From positions 1,612,001-1,676,000 of the forward strand of contig NZ_CP053108.1 of the NCBI RefSeq assembly GCF_013009075.1: a stretch of DNA of 64,000 nt, written 5' to 3'. The stretch comes from Halomonas sp. TA22 (GTDB lineage Bacteria > Pseudomonadota > Gammaproteobacteria > Pseudomonadales > Halomonadaceae). The translations under genes were made by a program, and so were the position numbers. Numbering within the stretch: position 1 is the stretch's first letter; each line of letters starts with the position of its first letter. This document shows, one piece after another, positions 18,328 through 27,931 of this stretch. The notes under the pieces were generated by a model. It saw only the letters and a program-made list of their open reading frames with translations. It ran no database searches and was not told where the DNA came from.

Positions 18328-21168
18328 TTAATGACCTTTCACGGCATCTTCGAAGAAAGCCGTTTCCATCAGCATCGGCCGTCCCAAATGGTAACCCTGA
18401 CCATATTCGATTCCATAGGATTGCAGCAGGGCCAGTAGCGCTTCCTCCTCGACGAATTCTGCAATCGCCTGCTTGCCGAAATCCTTGGCCATGTCGGCGA
18501 TGGCTCTGACGATGACTCGGCTCTCAGCGTTGTGGGCCAGGTTGCGGATGAACGAGCCGTCGATCTTGATGTAATCCACGGGCATCTGGCTCAGATAGTG
18601 GAAGCTGCTGAAGCCGACGCCGAAGTCATCCAGAGCGGTGCGACATCCCAGATCGCGCATCGCCTGTATCACGCCGCGTGCCGTCGAGAAGTCGGTGACG
18701 GCAGCGGTTTCGGTCACTTCGAGTATCAGGTGACGAGGGTCGGCCCCAGTGGCGGCCAGCTCATCGATCAGGAACTGCTTGAGCCCGCTGTCATGCAGAG
18801 ACTGGCCGGAGAGGTTGACCGCCAGGCTGATGCCCTTGTGCTGTATCGTCTGAAGCGCCTTGAGGCTATGGCGCAGCACCCAGCGATCCAACTGAATGAT
18901 CTGGCCGCTGCGCTCGGCCACCGGGATGAAGCGGCCAGGGGAAATGAGGCTGCCATCCTCATCGCGCATGCGCAGTAGCACCTCGTAATGGCGGGTATCG
19001 AGATCGGAGAGTCTTACGATGGGTTGAACCATCAGGGCGAACTTGTCCTCCTGCAGTGCCGTGCGCAGCCGCTCGACCCAATAGACGCGCTCCTTGAGCT
19101 CATCCTTGGTGTGCTCGAGGGTGGCCAGCAGATGCCAGCGTTGTACGCCGCTCTCCTTGGCCTTGTACATGGCCACATCGGCACTGGCCATCAGATCGGT
19201 GGGGTTATCGCCATGGGCCGGGTAGCAGGCGATACCGATGCTGGCGTTGGCGCGATGGCATCTGCCATCTAGATGCAGGCTGATGTCATCCATCAACTTG
19301 TCGATCTGCTTGGCTGTCTGTACCGCCTGGTCGGCATCGATACCTTCGAAGAGAAACGAGAACTCATCCCCGCCCAGACGGGCGATGACGGCCTGGTGGC
19401 CTATCTCCTGGAGTAGGTTATGGGCTACCAGGCGCAGCAACTGATCGCCGGCATGATGGCCGCTCAACTCATTGACGCCGCGAAAATGGTCCAGATCCAT
19501 GAACATGACCACTCCGTGGCCTCCTCGGATCAGGGCTTGATCCAGCGCCTCCTGAAAGAAGCGGCGGTTATAGAGTTCGGTGAGCGGATCGCGATGGGCA
19601 AACCAGGTGAGTCGTGACTCGGCATACTTGCGCTCGGTGATATCCAGCCCCACTGAAATGCGCGCAAGCGAAGGGGAGTGAGTGGCGGCCAATGGCGAGT
19701 GGTACCAGACGATGATGCGTTGGCCTTCGAGGGTCTGTAGCGTGCGCTCATCCTGTGGCGGGGACTCCTCCAGTGACGTTGGGAGTAGACGATACTCCGG
19801 AGGGAAGACCTCATCGAAATGGCGACCGAGAAGCAGGGTTTCGCTTTGTCCCAGCAGGCCCAGTGCATAGTCATTGACCAGAGTAATCAGACCTTGATCA
19901 TCTTGAGTCAGGATCAGCGCATGGGCGGTATCCAGGATGCTGCCGACGAAATCGCGCTCCTGGCCCAGCTCTTCCAGGCGCACGGCGAGCTGCTCGCCGC
20001 GTAGTTGCACTTCCTGCTGCAGGGTTTCCAACTGATGTGAGAGCTCGAGTGTGGTGTCCTCCAGGACATCGATCTCGTCGCTGAGACGGCGCCTTGGCAA
20101 GGGGATGCGATCCCGGGTGCTGGCGAAGCCCCCCTTGGCAAGCTCCGGCAGCACAAGCGCCAGGCGTCTCAGGCGGACCATCGGCTGCCAGAGGATGAAC
20201 AGCAGCATGAGTTCGGCGGTCATCCATCCCCCAAGACCCGCGATGAGCAGGGTGCGAGTATCCCGGTCGATCGCCGCCAGCGATTCGGTGATGTCGGAGA
20301 GCAGCAGGAAATAGCTGCTGCTCTCATTGCCCTCTTCAGCCAGCTGCACCGCAGAGAGTTCGATCTGGCGGTCTTCGTACTCCAGGCGATAGGGGGCCTG
20401 AAGCAACGCTTCCAGTGTGATCTGGCGAGATGCCTCCTGCAGCAGGGGAAGGGTCGCTTGTTGATGGGTCAAGGTCGTCAAGTGGCTGCTCCATTCAGGC
20501 AGGCGTCGCATCTCGGCGGCAGGCGGAGCCTCGTCCTCCGGTGCGGTGACCAGCAGACCAATATCGCTGCCGGAGACCTGCTGCGCATGACGGGTGACAT
20601 CGGCAAGCGATCGAGTCACGATCACCATGCCCACACTCTCCCCCTCGACCAGGATCGGCGCTGCAGCGTACTGATAGCAGTCGCTCCAGCAGCGCAGATC
20701 CGTCAGAGGCGTTTCGGTAGCGATGACCTGCTGGACCCAGTCGCGAATCGGTGCGTCGCTGGTCTGCTGATGTCCCCCTAGCGTGGCCAGGCTATTGCCG
20801 GCCATATCGAAGATCAGGATCTCCTCGATGCCCGCCTCGATCTGGAGGGTGGGCCATTGCGAGGCGAGTGCCGTCTGGATGGCCTGCTCTTGGTCCATTT
20901 CCAGCGCCGTCCCCAGGTTTGGAGAGGCTGCAGTCACGCCGGCCAGTTGCTGAAGGCTCTCCTCGGAGCGGCTCAAGGCCAGGGCGATCTCGCGGCGCTG
21001 GCGCTCGGTGTGGTCGTCGCGGCTCGCTTGAAACTGGCGTACCAGCGTGTCATGGCCAAGCCAGGTGAAAAGTGTGGCGAGCGCCAACAGCAGCAGGCTG
21101 CTGAGAAAAATCACCCGCCAGGTCAGGCTCATGCGGTGGCGCCTGTCGGAGGGTAAGACTGTCGTCAT
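18328..21168 (-). CDS. membrane GGDEF-EAL protein with periplasmic sensor and PAS
   Basis: About 946 residues. Order: membrane helix (about 16-36), a periplasmic sensor of roughly 270 residues, a second helix (around 310-330), a HAMP-like/coiled-coil stretch, a PAS domain (about 420-530), GGDEF (motif RLGGDEF at about 597) and EAL (about 710-946). The cyclase motif is intact; no RxxD inhibitory site is seen next to it. The EAL motif reads YEVLLR (EVL variant), but DDFGVGF, IKIDGSF and the metal-binding Asn and Glu positions are kept, so phosphodiesterase activity is plausible. Start at 21168 by elimination; no strong ribosome site. Third gene of a minus-strand set with a binding-like protein and a porin fragment, which suggests periplasmic ligand input. 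Confidence 0.88.
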   Translation of the reverse strand: MTTVLPSDRRHRMSLTWRVIFLSSLLLLALATLFTWLGHDTLVRQFQASRDDHTERQRREIALALSRSEESLQQLAGVTAASPNLGTALEMDQEQAIQTALASQWPTLQIEAGIEEILIFDMAGNSLATLGGHQQTSDAPIRDWVQQVIATETPLTDLRCWSDCYQYAAAPILVEGESVGMVIVTRSLADVTRHAQQVSGSDIGLLVTAPEDEAPPAAEMRRLPEWSSHLTTLTHQQATLPLLQEASRQITLEALLQAPYRLEYEDRQIELSAVQLAEEGNESSSYFLLLSDITESLAAIDRDTRTLLIAGLGGWMTAELMLLFILWQPMVRLRRLALVLPELAKGGFASTRDRIPLPRRRLSDEIDVLEDTTLELSHQLETLQQEVQLRGEQLAVRLEELGQERDFVGSILDTAHALILTQDDQGLITLVNDYALGLLGQSETLLLGRHFDEVFPPEYRLLPTSLEESPPQDERTLQTLEGQRIIVWYHSPLAATHSPSLARISVGLDITERKYAESRLTWFAHRDPLTELYNRRFFQEALDQALIRGGHGVVMFMDLDHFRGVNELSGHHAGDQLLRLVAHNLLQEIGHQAVIARLGGDEFSFLFEGIDADQAVQTAKQIDKLMDDISLHLDGRCHRANASIGIACYPAHGDNPTDLMASADVAMYKAKESGVQRWHLLATLEHTKDELKERVYWVERLRTALQEDKFALMVQPIVRLSDLDTRHYEVLLRMRDEDGSLISPGRFIPVAERSGQIIQLDRWVLRHSLKALQTIQHKGISLAVNLSGQSLHDSGLKQFLIDELAATGADPRHLILEVTETAAVTDFSTARGVIQAMRDLGCRTALDDFGVGFSSFHYLSQMPVDYIKIDGSFIRNLAHNAESRVIVRAIADMAKDFGKQAIAEFVEEEALLALLQSYGIEYGQGYHLGRPMLMETAFFEDAVKGH

Positions 21169-21216
21169 GTCATGCGTCCCTGCGCGATGGTGACGTGAGC
21201 GGCATCGGAATGCCAT

Positions 21217-21735
21217 TTAGAAACGCACGGCGAGCTGAAAGAGCAACATGCTCCAGCGGCGCTGTGTTTCGCTCGGATCGGGGTTGTCCTTTAGCGGGAG
21301 CCAGCCGGTACCATCCACATGATGATACTCCGCCGTCAAGCTCCACAGCTCCTCGTTCCATTGCAGCGAGAGGATGGCCGGCTGAAAAACGAATTCGCCA
21401 TCACCAAACGCCGGGTCTTGCGAGTCGAATCTGGCCGTGGCGCTGGCCGCACTCAAGGCGCCCACGAAGCGTCCTCCATCGTGTTCATGGCGAAGCTGGC
21501 CGATACCGACCTGGGCGCGCAGGTTGCCGCCTTTCATGCGCTCCTCCAGATAGAGGCTGATGCCATCTCCAGCTACTCCCAGGGAGCGGATGCGGTCGAA
21601 GTAGATCGATTGCGGCAGCAGTATGCTGAGGCGGGTGAACTCCACGTCACGGGTCTGGTTGTAGAAGCCCAGCGGGTTCTTGAAACGTCCGACTTGCGCT
21701 GCTGACTGGAGACCGGCCAGTGCAAAGCGCGCCAT
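21217..21735 (-). pseudogene. truncated outer-membrane porin-like protein
   Basis: A 172-residue frame matching the C-terminal part of a beta-barrel protein usually about 400 residues long: GRFKNPLGFYNQTRDVEFTR, LLPQSIYFDR and a C-terminal FQLAVRF ending in Phe, the outer-membrane insertion signature. The usual signal peptide and N-terminal half are missing: the frame starts at MARFALAGLQS and enters the barrel within 13 residues. It has a usable ribosome site (GGAG) across the upstream stop codon, so it may still be translated but would not be exported. The simplest reading is an internal deletion. Confidence 0.6.
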
Positions 21736-21739
21736 GGAC

Positions 21740-22171
21740 CTACTCCATGGGTATGACTTGGACGCGCTCATCCAGATATTCCTTGTTCAGGTAGCCGAAC
21801 CCGCCGGAGGTCGTGGCGATTCGCTCCAGCAGCTCGGGTTGGGTATCGGCCCTGTTGGGGGCCTGCCCGATACCCGAGAAGACCATACGGTCCCAGGAGA
21901 GTTGAAGCTGACGGGGATAGATCGCCAACCTTTCTTTGGCAAAACGCCGATGGACGGGGTGATCGTTGGGTAGCACGAAGACACGCACCGTCTGGCCATT
22001 GGGCCAGGTTCGCTGACGCATGGCAAAGATTGCCCGTACGGTGTCGCGATTGAGGCTCAGGGGAGCGACATCGCGATTGGCAACGAGCAGAATCGACGAC
22101 TCCTCGGCGACGCTCTCGCGGGTATCAAGCAGGAGAAGCAATACCAAGGCCAGCGGGCCTAGACACGCCAC
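21740..22171 (-). CDS. PstS-like periplasmic substrate-binding protein, short form
   Basis: A 143-residue protein with a hydrophobic signal segment (residues about 4-16) and a single small domain: ILLVANRDVAPLSLNRDTVRAIFAM, FVLPNDHPVHRRFAKE, WDRMVFSGIG and GGFGYL, the pattern of short phosphate-binding-like proteins that are not part of ABC importers. These occur next to porin-like and GGDEF or kinase genes. The start codon is GTG with no good ribosome site, so the exact N-terminus is uncertain. It leads a minus-strand operon with the porin fragment and GGDEF-EAL gene, and may present a ligand to that sensor. Confidence 0.75.
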   Translation of the reverse strand: MACLGPLALVLLLLLDTRESVAEESSILLVANRDVAPLSLNRDTVRAIFAMRQRTWPNGQTVRVFVLPNDHPVHRRFAKERLAIYPRQLQLSWDRMVFSGIGQAPNRADTQPELLERIATTSGGFGYLNKEYLDERVQVIPME

Positions 22172-22356
22172 GAGTCGTTACGCCCGGTGGTGGTGTCGGC
22201 CATTCGGACGCACTTCGCTGCGGGTAGTGGCTTTGGCAACGTCGAGTGTGGTCTCGAATTCGCTAGAGGTCGATAAGTAAGTAAGTATGTAATAATTGTG
22301 CCTCCTTGCGATAATTAGCCGATGCAAGTGTTTATTTTTATCATAGCAGGGTTGTC

Positions 22357-25300
22357 TTAATCGTTTGGTGCTAGTAATTCCTCTAAATTAGCACTGATTG
22401 CGTCGAGCGAATCGATCCACTCACGATTTTCCTGCGAATTTACCGCGCGTTGGCTGCGCTCATACCATTGACGTGGCCGACGCCAATGCCAGTGTCGTCG
22501 TCCCGCCTCGAGCTCGACCCCGAGCCTTAGCAGGCCGTAGCGGGCGAACAAGCGACCCTCGAGCTTGCGATCTTGAAGTGCCAGGTCGGCGAGCAGTTCC
22601 AGAGGCTCGGCCCGAATTGCCAGGTCGCGCAGGTGGATGGCGCTCTCATCGATAGCGACACTTGCCGCTCCATACACGTCGCTTACGGTAAGTCTTTGAC
22701 GCAACCACTGCCGCTGCCTGGCGGCATCCACGAAGAGGTCGACCAGCAGGCCGCTATCGCGCAGGGCCAAGTCCAGCTGGGCATCCAGCGCCAGCGGTTG
22801 CTGCCAGGTCATCTCGCCTCGCGGAATCCTCAGGTGTGCCCACCAGCCATGTACCCGAGGGCCATCCTCACTCTCGAGGCGGACATTATCGAGACGCAGG
22901 CTCGAGCCGGAGAGGTCGAACCTCATGCTCTCCAGATCGCCATTGGTCAGCTGGGTGTCCAGACTCAAGGCCCCGTGCAGCCGTTGCGTCTCGATAGCGA
23001 GACTTGCGTCAGGTGAGCGAAGGCTCAGCGAGCCGCTGGCCGACAGGCCCGAGAGGCGCAGCTGCGTGGCAAGCTCCGCCCGACCAGAGAGCAGTTCGAT
23101 ACCGGCATCTTCAGGAAGGTAGGCGTTGAAGAGCGCCAGGTCGGGCGCGACGAGATAGGGCATCTCGATCTGGGTATCGAGCTGCTGCAGCCCCTGTTCG
23201 AGATCGAAGCGTCGCGCCTGGCTATGCAGAGTGAACAGGCGTCCTGCAATGAGTTCACCATCGCTATCGCGCCGGCGCAGGCCGAAGCTTGGTAGATCGA
23301 GCGTCAAGCTGGCGAAGGGCCGCTGCCCCTTGCCAAGTATCTCGAGCGTCAGTGAGCCGTCACCCAGCGCCTCGTAGTGTAGAAAGCGTGCCCCGAGGCG
23401 GCTCGAGAGGATGCGCAGCCGGCTGCCCTCGCCAAGCCTGCCCTCATCGAGCGTCAGCTCGGCGGAGAGTCGCCCGTCACCCGTGATTTTCAAGCCATGC
23501 TCGTCGGGAAGAAAGGCATTGATGAAACCGAGATGGGTGAGTGAGCCCTCGAGTTGAAGGATGCCGCTGGGCGCACGGCTTGGTGAATCGGCTGGTCCGG
23601 ACCAGTCGAAGCCGCCGCTGAATCGAGCACGCGGGGCCAGCAGTAGGGTACGCAGCGGCGCCTCGGTGTCTGTCGACGACGCTTGCACCGAGAGTCGACT
23701 TCCGGAAATATCCAGCTGCCGGTTGGCCAGGTCGGCCTCGCGTATCTGCAGCTCGAGTGCCAGTTGCCCGGTGAGCCGCTCCTCCAGCAGCTGAGCGGAG
23801 ATGGCATCGCCGGACAGCTGGAGCTGACCGCTCAGGGTATGGTCGCGATAGGAGAGCGCGCCCGTGCTGCGCGCGCTGCCGGCGAGCAGGCGCAGTGGCG
23901 CCTGCCCGGGGAGATAAGCGTTGAGCACGGCGACATCGGGCAGCTGCGCCTCCTGCCATTCAGCTATCAGGCGCGGTCGGCTTAGTGGCCTGTCCAACTG
24001 GGGAGCATCGCCCTGGGCGAAGAGGGCCAGGCTGCGGGCCTGGAAGACGCGACGATCATCCGACAGGCGGTGCAGCGTGGCATCGTCGACATCGAGCGAG
24101 AGCAGGGCTTCGGGATGGGCTTCACCCTGTTGGATGTCGATGCGCAGTCGCCCGTCGCCAGTGGCCCGGAAGTCGAGAAAGCGTCCGGCGAGCTGCTCCG
24201 AGCGGACCTCGAGCCGACTGCCCGGCAAGAGCAGGTCTCGGTCGAGCCGCAGTGCTGCCTGTAAGCGTCCTCCGCCCTCCAGCGAGAGCCCCTGGCCATC
24301 GAACGACTCCGTCAGGAACGGGTCGAGCCAGCCCAAGTTGGCGACTTGCCCGGCGATCTCGACCTCTACCTGCCATGCCGGCGGTGTGTCGTCGAGGTTG
24401 GCATCGAGGGTCTCCTCGGCCATGGCGTCTGGCGCATCGAAGCGTGCCACGGGGAGGGTGAGTGAGGTGGCGAGCGGAAGCGGATCGTCGTCGCTCGATG
24501 CCGCCTGAAGCTCGAGCCGGGTACCGGAGAGGTCGAGCCGCCGCGCGGCCATGTCGAGCATCGGGATCGCCACGTGCAGCCCTAGCGTTCCGATGATGGG
24601 ATTATCGCCAAGATTCACCGTGACGTGGCTGCCGGTAATGTCGAATTCGCCGGCGAGCTGGGTATCGACAAGCTCAAGCTCCCCGCGTAGGCGCGCCTCG
24701 CCAGTACTGAAGTCGAACGGCAGTGGCTCGGGCAGGTAGCGATTGAGCAGCGAGATATCGGGTACCAGGGCGTCCTGCCACTGCAGCGAGGCGCCATGCA
24801 GCTGCAGGGGAGCAGGGGCGAGCGCAACGGCAGAGGTGGTCAGCGCCAAGTGAAACCCATTGCCTTTCAGAAGCGGCCTGTGACGCTCTCCCTGGTGCAT
24901 CTGCATGTCATCGAGGGTCACCGAGAGGTGGGTTTGCCGCGCTGACTCCCCTTCGTCCCGGGAGGCTCGAGAGGCCATCTGGGCGGCACGGATCGTGCCG
25001 GCGCCGCTCAAACGGTACCGCTCGCCGTCACCTGCGAAGTGGGCCTCATCCAGCGTTACCCCCAGGGTAGGGGAGGTCAGGCGCAACTCACTGCCGGGCA
25101 TGAATTCGCCGCTCACGATGTCGAGATGCCCCTCGAGCTGACCGTGCCCCTCGAGCGTCAGCCAGTCGATGCCAGCCAGGTAGCGGTTGAATACATCGTA
25201 GGCATCGCTGCGGCCAGTCAAGGCCATTTCCCCCGTGACGAATTCCATCGCGCTGGCGCCGGGATGTTCGGCAAGCGTAAAGGGAGCAAGCCGAAACCGG

Positions 25301-25806
25301 GCATCGAGCTGGATATCGTCGGTAAGTGTCAGTTCGTCATGCGCGAGGGTACCGGCGTCTAGCGTCAGCGCAAGCCGCTCGAGTGAGAGGCGACCCTGCT
25401 GCCAGCGCAGCTTGGCGAGCCGCAACGCGCCGCTGCCGGTCATTCGGTAGCCATCGAAGCGTGCCTGCTCGACGCCGTGTGCCGTTGCGCGAGTGAGTTG
25501 CAAGGTGCGCCTCGCCAATGGCCATAGTGCAATCCTGGTATCGACCTCATCCAGGGCAAGGGCGAGGTGGCGTTGCGCCGTGAGCACTTCGACCCTGAGA
25601 TCGTGCAAGCGTAAATGGCCTGGATAGGCCGTCCATGCAGAGGTCCATGTCAACGTGAAGCGCGCAGGCGCCTGGTTGATTCGTGCCTGTAGCCGATCGG
25701 TATTGAGCAGAGCATTGGCGAGCACCAGGTAGAGCAGCTGCAGCACGACCAACAGCATGAGAATCCTGATCATCCAGCGTATTGGGGTTCGACCCATGGA
25801 CCTCAT
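22357..25806 (-). CDS. large AsmA/TamB-like membrane-anchored repeat protein
   Basis: A 1,149-residue protein with one N-terminal membrane helix (residues about 11-31) and a long periplasmic part rich in short beta-strands, as in the AsmA/YhdP/TamB superfamily of bridge-like lipid-transfer proteins. Internal repeats can be read directly. A B-type block PD(I/V/L)(S/A)(L/V)(L/F)N(R/A)YLP occurs near residues 347, 622 and 889. An A-type block with GxGxLxxxLxL...PGSxL occurs near 205, 487 and 754. So there are three A+B units of about 270 residues. The end is charged and short. It is monocistronic, divergent from DUF3581, with a start at 25806 or 25797. Function (envelope lipid transport or biogenesis) is inferred from fold class only. 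Confidence 0.7.
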   Translation of the reverse strand: MRSMGRTPIRWMIRILMLLVVLQLLYLVLANALLNTDRLQARINQAPARFTLTWTSAWTAYPGHLRLHDLRVEVLTAQRHLALALDEVDTRIALWPLARRTLQLTRATAHGVEQARFDGYRMTGSGALRLAKLRWQQGRLSLERLALTLDAGTLAHDELTLTDDIQLDARFRLAPFTLAEHPGASAMEFVTGEMALTGRSDAYDVFNRYLAGIDWLTLEGHGQLEGHLDIVSGEFMPGSELRLTSPTLGVTLDEAHFAGDGERYRLSGAGTIRAAQMASRASRDEGESARQTHLSVTLDDMQMHQGERHRPLLKGNGFHLALTTSAVALAPAPLQLHGASLQWQDALVPDISLLNRYLPEPLPFDFSTGEARLRGELELVDTQLAGEFDITGSHVTVNLGDNPIIGTLGLHVAIPMLDMAARRLDLSGTRLELQAASSDDDPLPLATSLTLPVARFDAPDAMAEETLDANLDDTPPAWQVEVEIAGQVANLGWLDPFLTESFDGQGLSLEGGGRLQAALRLDRDLLLPGSRLEVRSEQLAGRFLDFRATGDGRLRIDIQQGEAHPEALLSLDVDDATLHRLSDDRRVFQARSLALFAQGDAPQLDRPLSRPRLIAEWQEAQLPDVAVLNAYLPGQAPLRLLAGSARSTGALSYRDHTLSGQLQLSGDAISAQLLEERLTGQLALELQIREADLANRQLDISGSRLSVQASSTDTEAPLRTLLLAPRARFSGGFDWSGPADSPSRAPSGILQLEGSLTHLGFINAFLPDEHGLKITGDGRLSAELTLDEGRLGEGSRLRILSSRLGARFLHYEALGDGSLTLEILGKGQRPFASLTLDLPSFGLRRRDSDGELIAGRLFTLHSQARRFDLEQGLQQLDTQIEMPYLVAPDLALFNAYLPEDAGIELLSGRAELATQLRLSGLSASGSLSLRSPDASLAIETQRLHGALSLDTQLTNGDLESMRFDLSGSSLRLDNVRLESEDGPRVHGWWAHLRIPRGEMTWQQPLALDAQLDLALRDSGLLVDLFVDAARQRQWLRQRLTVSDVYGAASVAIDESAIHLRDLAIRAEPLELLADLALQDRKLEGRLFARYGLLRLGVELEAGRRHWHWRRPRQWYERSQRAVNSQENREWIDSLDAISANLEELLAPND

Positions 25807-25987
25807 GCGTATTGTTCTAGCATCCGATGCATGCTATCTCCTGTGTCTGGCGGTGAGCGCGGTGGACTATGACTTCGGGTATGGTACAACCTGCTGCCTG
25901 GACAAGGGGCTCCATCGTCATCATCTGCACTGATGATGCATTGGCACGATAATTAATACGTTTTATTTTTTGCGCGGGCAGGAATGC

Positions 25988-26704
25988 ATGTTTCTCGATG
26001 ATTTTCACACGGTCAAGGATGGCCGAATCTGTATCTCGGCGGATCAGGCCAGTCATTTCGCCAAGCGCATTGCCGGCGATTACAACCCGATTCACAATCC
26101 GGAAGCGCGGCGATTCTGCGTGCCTGGCGATCTGCTCTTCTCGCTGGTGCTGATGCGGTTCGGGCTGTCGCAGCACATGAGCTTCCGCTTCCTGAGCATG
26201 GTGGGTGCGAGCGTGCCCTTGAGTCTCCATGAGCATGACGATGGCGAGATGAGCGTCGTCGATGCGAATGGCAAGGTCTATCTCGAAGTCGAGCGCAGCG
26301 GTGACATCACCCATGAGGAGGCGGTGGTGGAGGCGTTCGCACGTCGCTATGTGGCGTTTTCCGGCAAGAACTTTCCGCATTATCTCAAGCCGCTCATGGA
26401 GCAGCAGGGAGTCATGTTCAACCCGCAGCGCCCCCTGGTGATCTATGACAGCATGGGCTTTTCGCTCGAACGTCTGGATGCCGAGGCGCTCAGTCTGGAG
26501 CTTTCCGACTCCTCCTTTGACGTGGCGGGAAAGCGTGGCGATGCCCTGCTGGAGTTCCGCATGACGGCCCAGGGCAAGGAGATCGGCCACGGCTCCAAGA
26601 AGCTCGTGGTCAGTGGCTTGCGTGAGTACGACGCCGAGGAGATGGACGCGATCGTCACCGAATTCTATCGGCTCAAGTCCCGCTATGAAGCAGCTGCCGT
26701 TTAG
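25988..26704 (+). CDS. DUF3581 family protein
   Basis: A 238-residue soluble protein of DUF3581, recognised by MFLDDFHTVKDGRICISADQ, FAKRIAGDYNPIHNP and FCVPGDLLFSLVL. The PIHNP...PGDLL order resembles the hot-dog fold of MaoC-like hydratases, where such residues surround the active site, so an acyl-CoA/ACP-related role is possible but untested here. The ATG at 25988 follows AGGA. The family is common in marine gammaproteobacteria and the length is normal. Confidence 0.85.
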   Translation: MFLDDFHTVKDGRICISADQASHFAKRIAGDYNPIHNPEARRFCVPGDLLFSLVLMRFGLSQHMSFRFLSMVGASVPLSLHEHDDGEMSVVDANGKVYLEVERSGDITHEEAVVEAFARRYVAFSGKNFPHYLKPLMEQQGVMFNPQRPLVIYDSMGFSLERLDAEALSLELSDSSFDVAGKRGDALLEFRMTAQGKEIGHGSKKLVVSGLREYDAEEMDAIVTEFYRLKSRYEAAAV

Positions 26705-26734
26705 CCGCTCATCGCTACATGGCGGCTCTCTTGT

Positions 26735-27748
26735 CTAGCGGATCGCCAGCTTCTTGCCAAAGAGCATGCCTCCCCAGGGGACGCGATTGACCAGGGCATT
26801 GAGCCCGATCGATCCACTGAAGCCCACGACGATCAGTAACAATGCATAGACCGGCAAGGGGAAGGCTGCCCACTGGTCGACGAAGTCCACTACCGCGAAG
26901 AAGAGCGGATGCGCCAAGTAGATACCGAAGGAGTACTCATTGATCTTCTTCACCACTGGCGGTGCGCTCCTGTCCTTCAAATAGTGCATCGAGCAGAGCG
27001 TGAAGAGGATGAATAGCGGTACGACCCAGGTCTCTTTCGACGAATGCTCGAGCCATCCGAACAGGGTGAGCAGTGCCACCAGAGCGACGAACGCCACCAG
27101 CCAGATTGGCCTTGCCAACGTACGCAACCACGGTATCTGGTCCTGGTTCGGATAGTGGCTTACCAACAGCAAGGCAAGGAAGAACAGATAGATCCAGCCA
27201 AGCGGGGCAATCCATAGCAAGTAGCCGGGTGGATCGATACCCAGCCAGCGGGTCAATCCCCAATAAAGAATGCTGATGATGCTGCCGATCACGACCCATG
27301 GGCCGGGCTTGAGCCACCGCTCGAGGTGGTAGCGGGTATAGCACCAGTAGAAGGCATAGAACTGCATGGCGATGATAAGAAAGTAACCATGCCAGCCTGC
27401 ATAGACCAGGTACATGGTAAGGTTGTGAAGAAATCCCAGCTCGCCGCCGCCCAGGTTGACGCGGAAATACTCCGCCGTGGAGTAGATCAATCCATAGACC
27501 AGGTAGGGGAGCATCACATACTTGACTCGGTTGGCCAGAAATCTCTCGGGAATCGTATTTCCATAGCGCACCGAGAACAGGAAAATCGAAATGAAGATGA
27601 ACGTGGGGGTGCCCAGCACGGTGGGGATACGAGCCAGATCGACATAGACGTTGTCGATGCGCAGGTTGATTCGATCAAGAAAGTGAAAGAAAAAGACCGC
27701 GATACAGCCATGAAAGCGTAGCCAGTAGATCTCCTCGATTCGTTTCAT
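26735..27748 (-). CDS. acyltransferase-3 family membrane protein
   Basis: A 337-residue protein with about 10 membrane helices, of the acyltransferase-3 type (OafA/NodX/YfiQ-like). Near the N-terminus it has WLRFHGCIAVFFFHFLDR, where the conserved Arg-His pair of the family is present as RFHG, and near the end FGIYLAHPLFF. Such proteins O-acylate surface or periplasmic glycans. GGGGAG precedes the ATG at 27748. It stands alone on the minus strand, divergent from a secreted esterase. Confidence 0.82.
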   Translation of the reverse strand: MKRIEEIYWLRFHGCIAVFFFHFLDRINLRIDNVYVDLARIPTVLGTPTFIFISIFLFSVRYGNTIPERFLANRVKYVMLPYLVYGLIYSTAEYFRVNLGGGELGFLHNLTMYLVYAGWHGYFLIIAMQFYAFYWCYTRYHLERWLKPGPWVVIGSIISILYWGLTRWLGIDPPGYLLWIAPLGWIYLFFLALLLVSHYPNQDQIPWLRTLARPIWLVAFVALVALLTLFGWLEHSSKETWVVPLFILFTLCSMHYLKDRSAPPVVKKINEYSFGIYLAHPLFFAVVDFVDQWAAFPLPVYALLLIVVGFSGSIGLNALVNRVPWGGMLFGKKLAIR

Positions 27749-27931
27749 GGGCTCCCCGGATACTGGCTAGGATGGATGGCATATGCGCTAGTATTCAATG
27801 AACGTTGAACGAAACATGCTCGACCCGCTGTCATAGCGTAATATACTAAAATAATTGCACACCAATTTTCCCCACTCCAGGCTATGGCATGTCTCGCCTG
27901 TCCTGGGTTGGGCGCTTGATCGGAGTGTCCA

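Noticed and set aside
18328-18990. EVL in place of EAL taken as a dead phosphodiesterase
   Set aside because: The variant is common in active EAL proteins and the other metal-binding residues are kept, here and in the protein at 51222.
25817-26590. 257-residue minus-strand frame over DUF3581
   Set aside because: The DUF3581 protein on the plus strand has full family motifs and a ribosome site.
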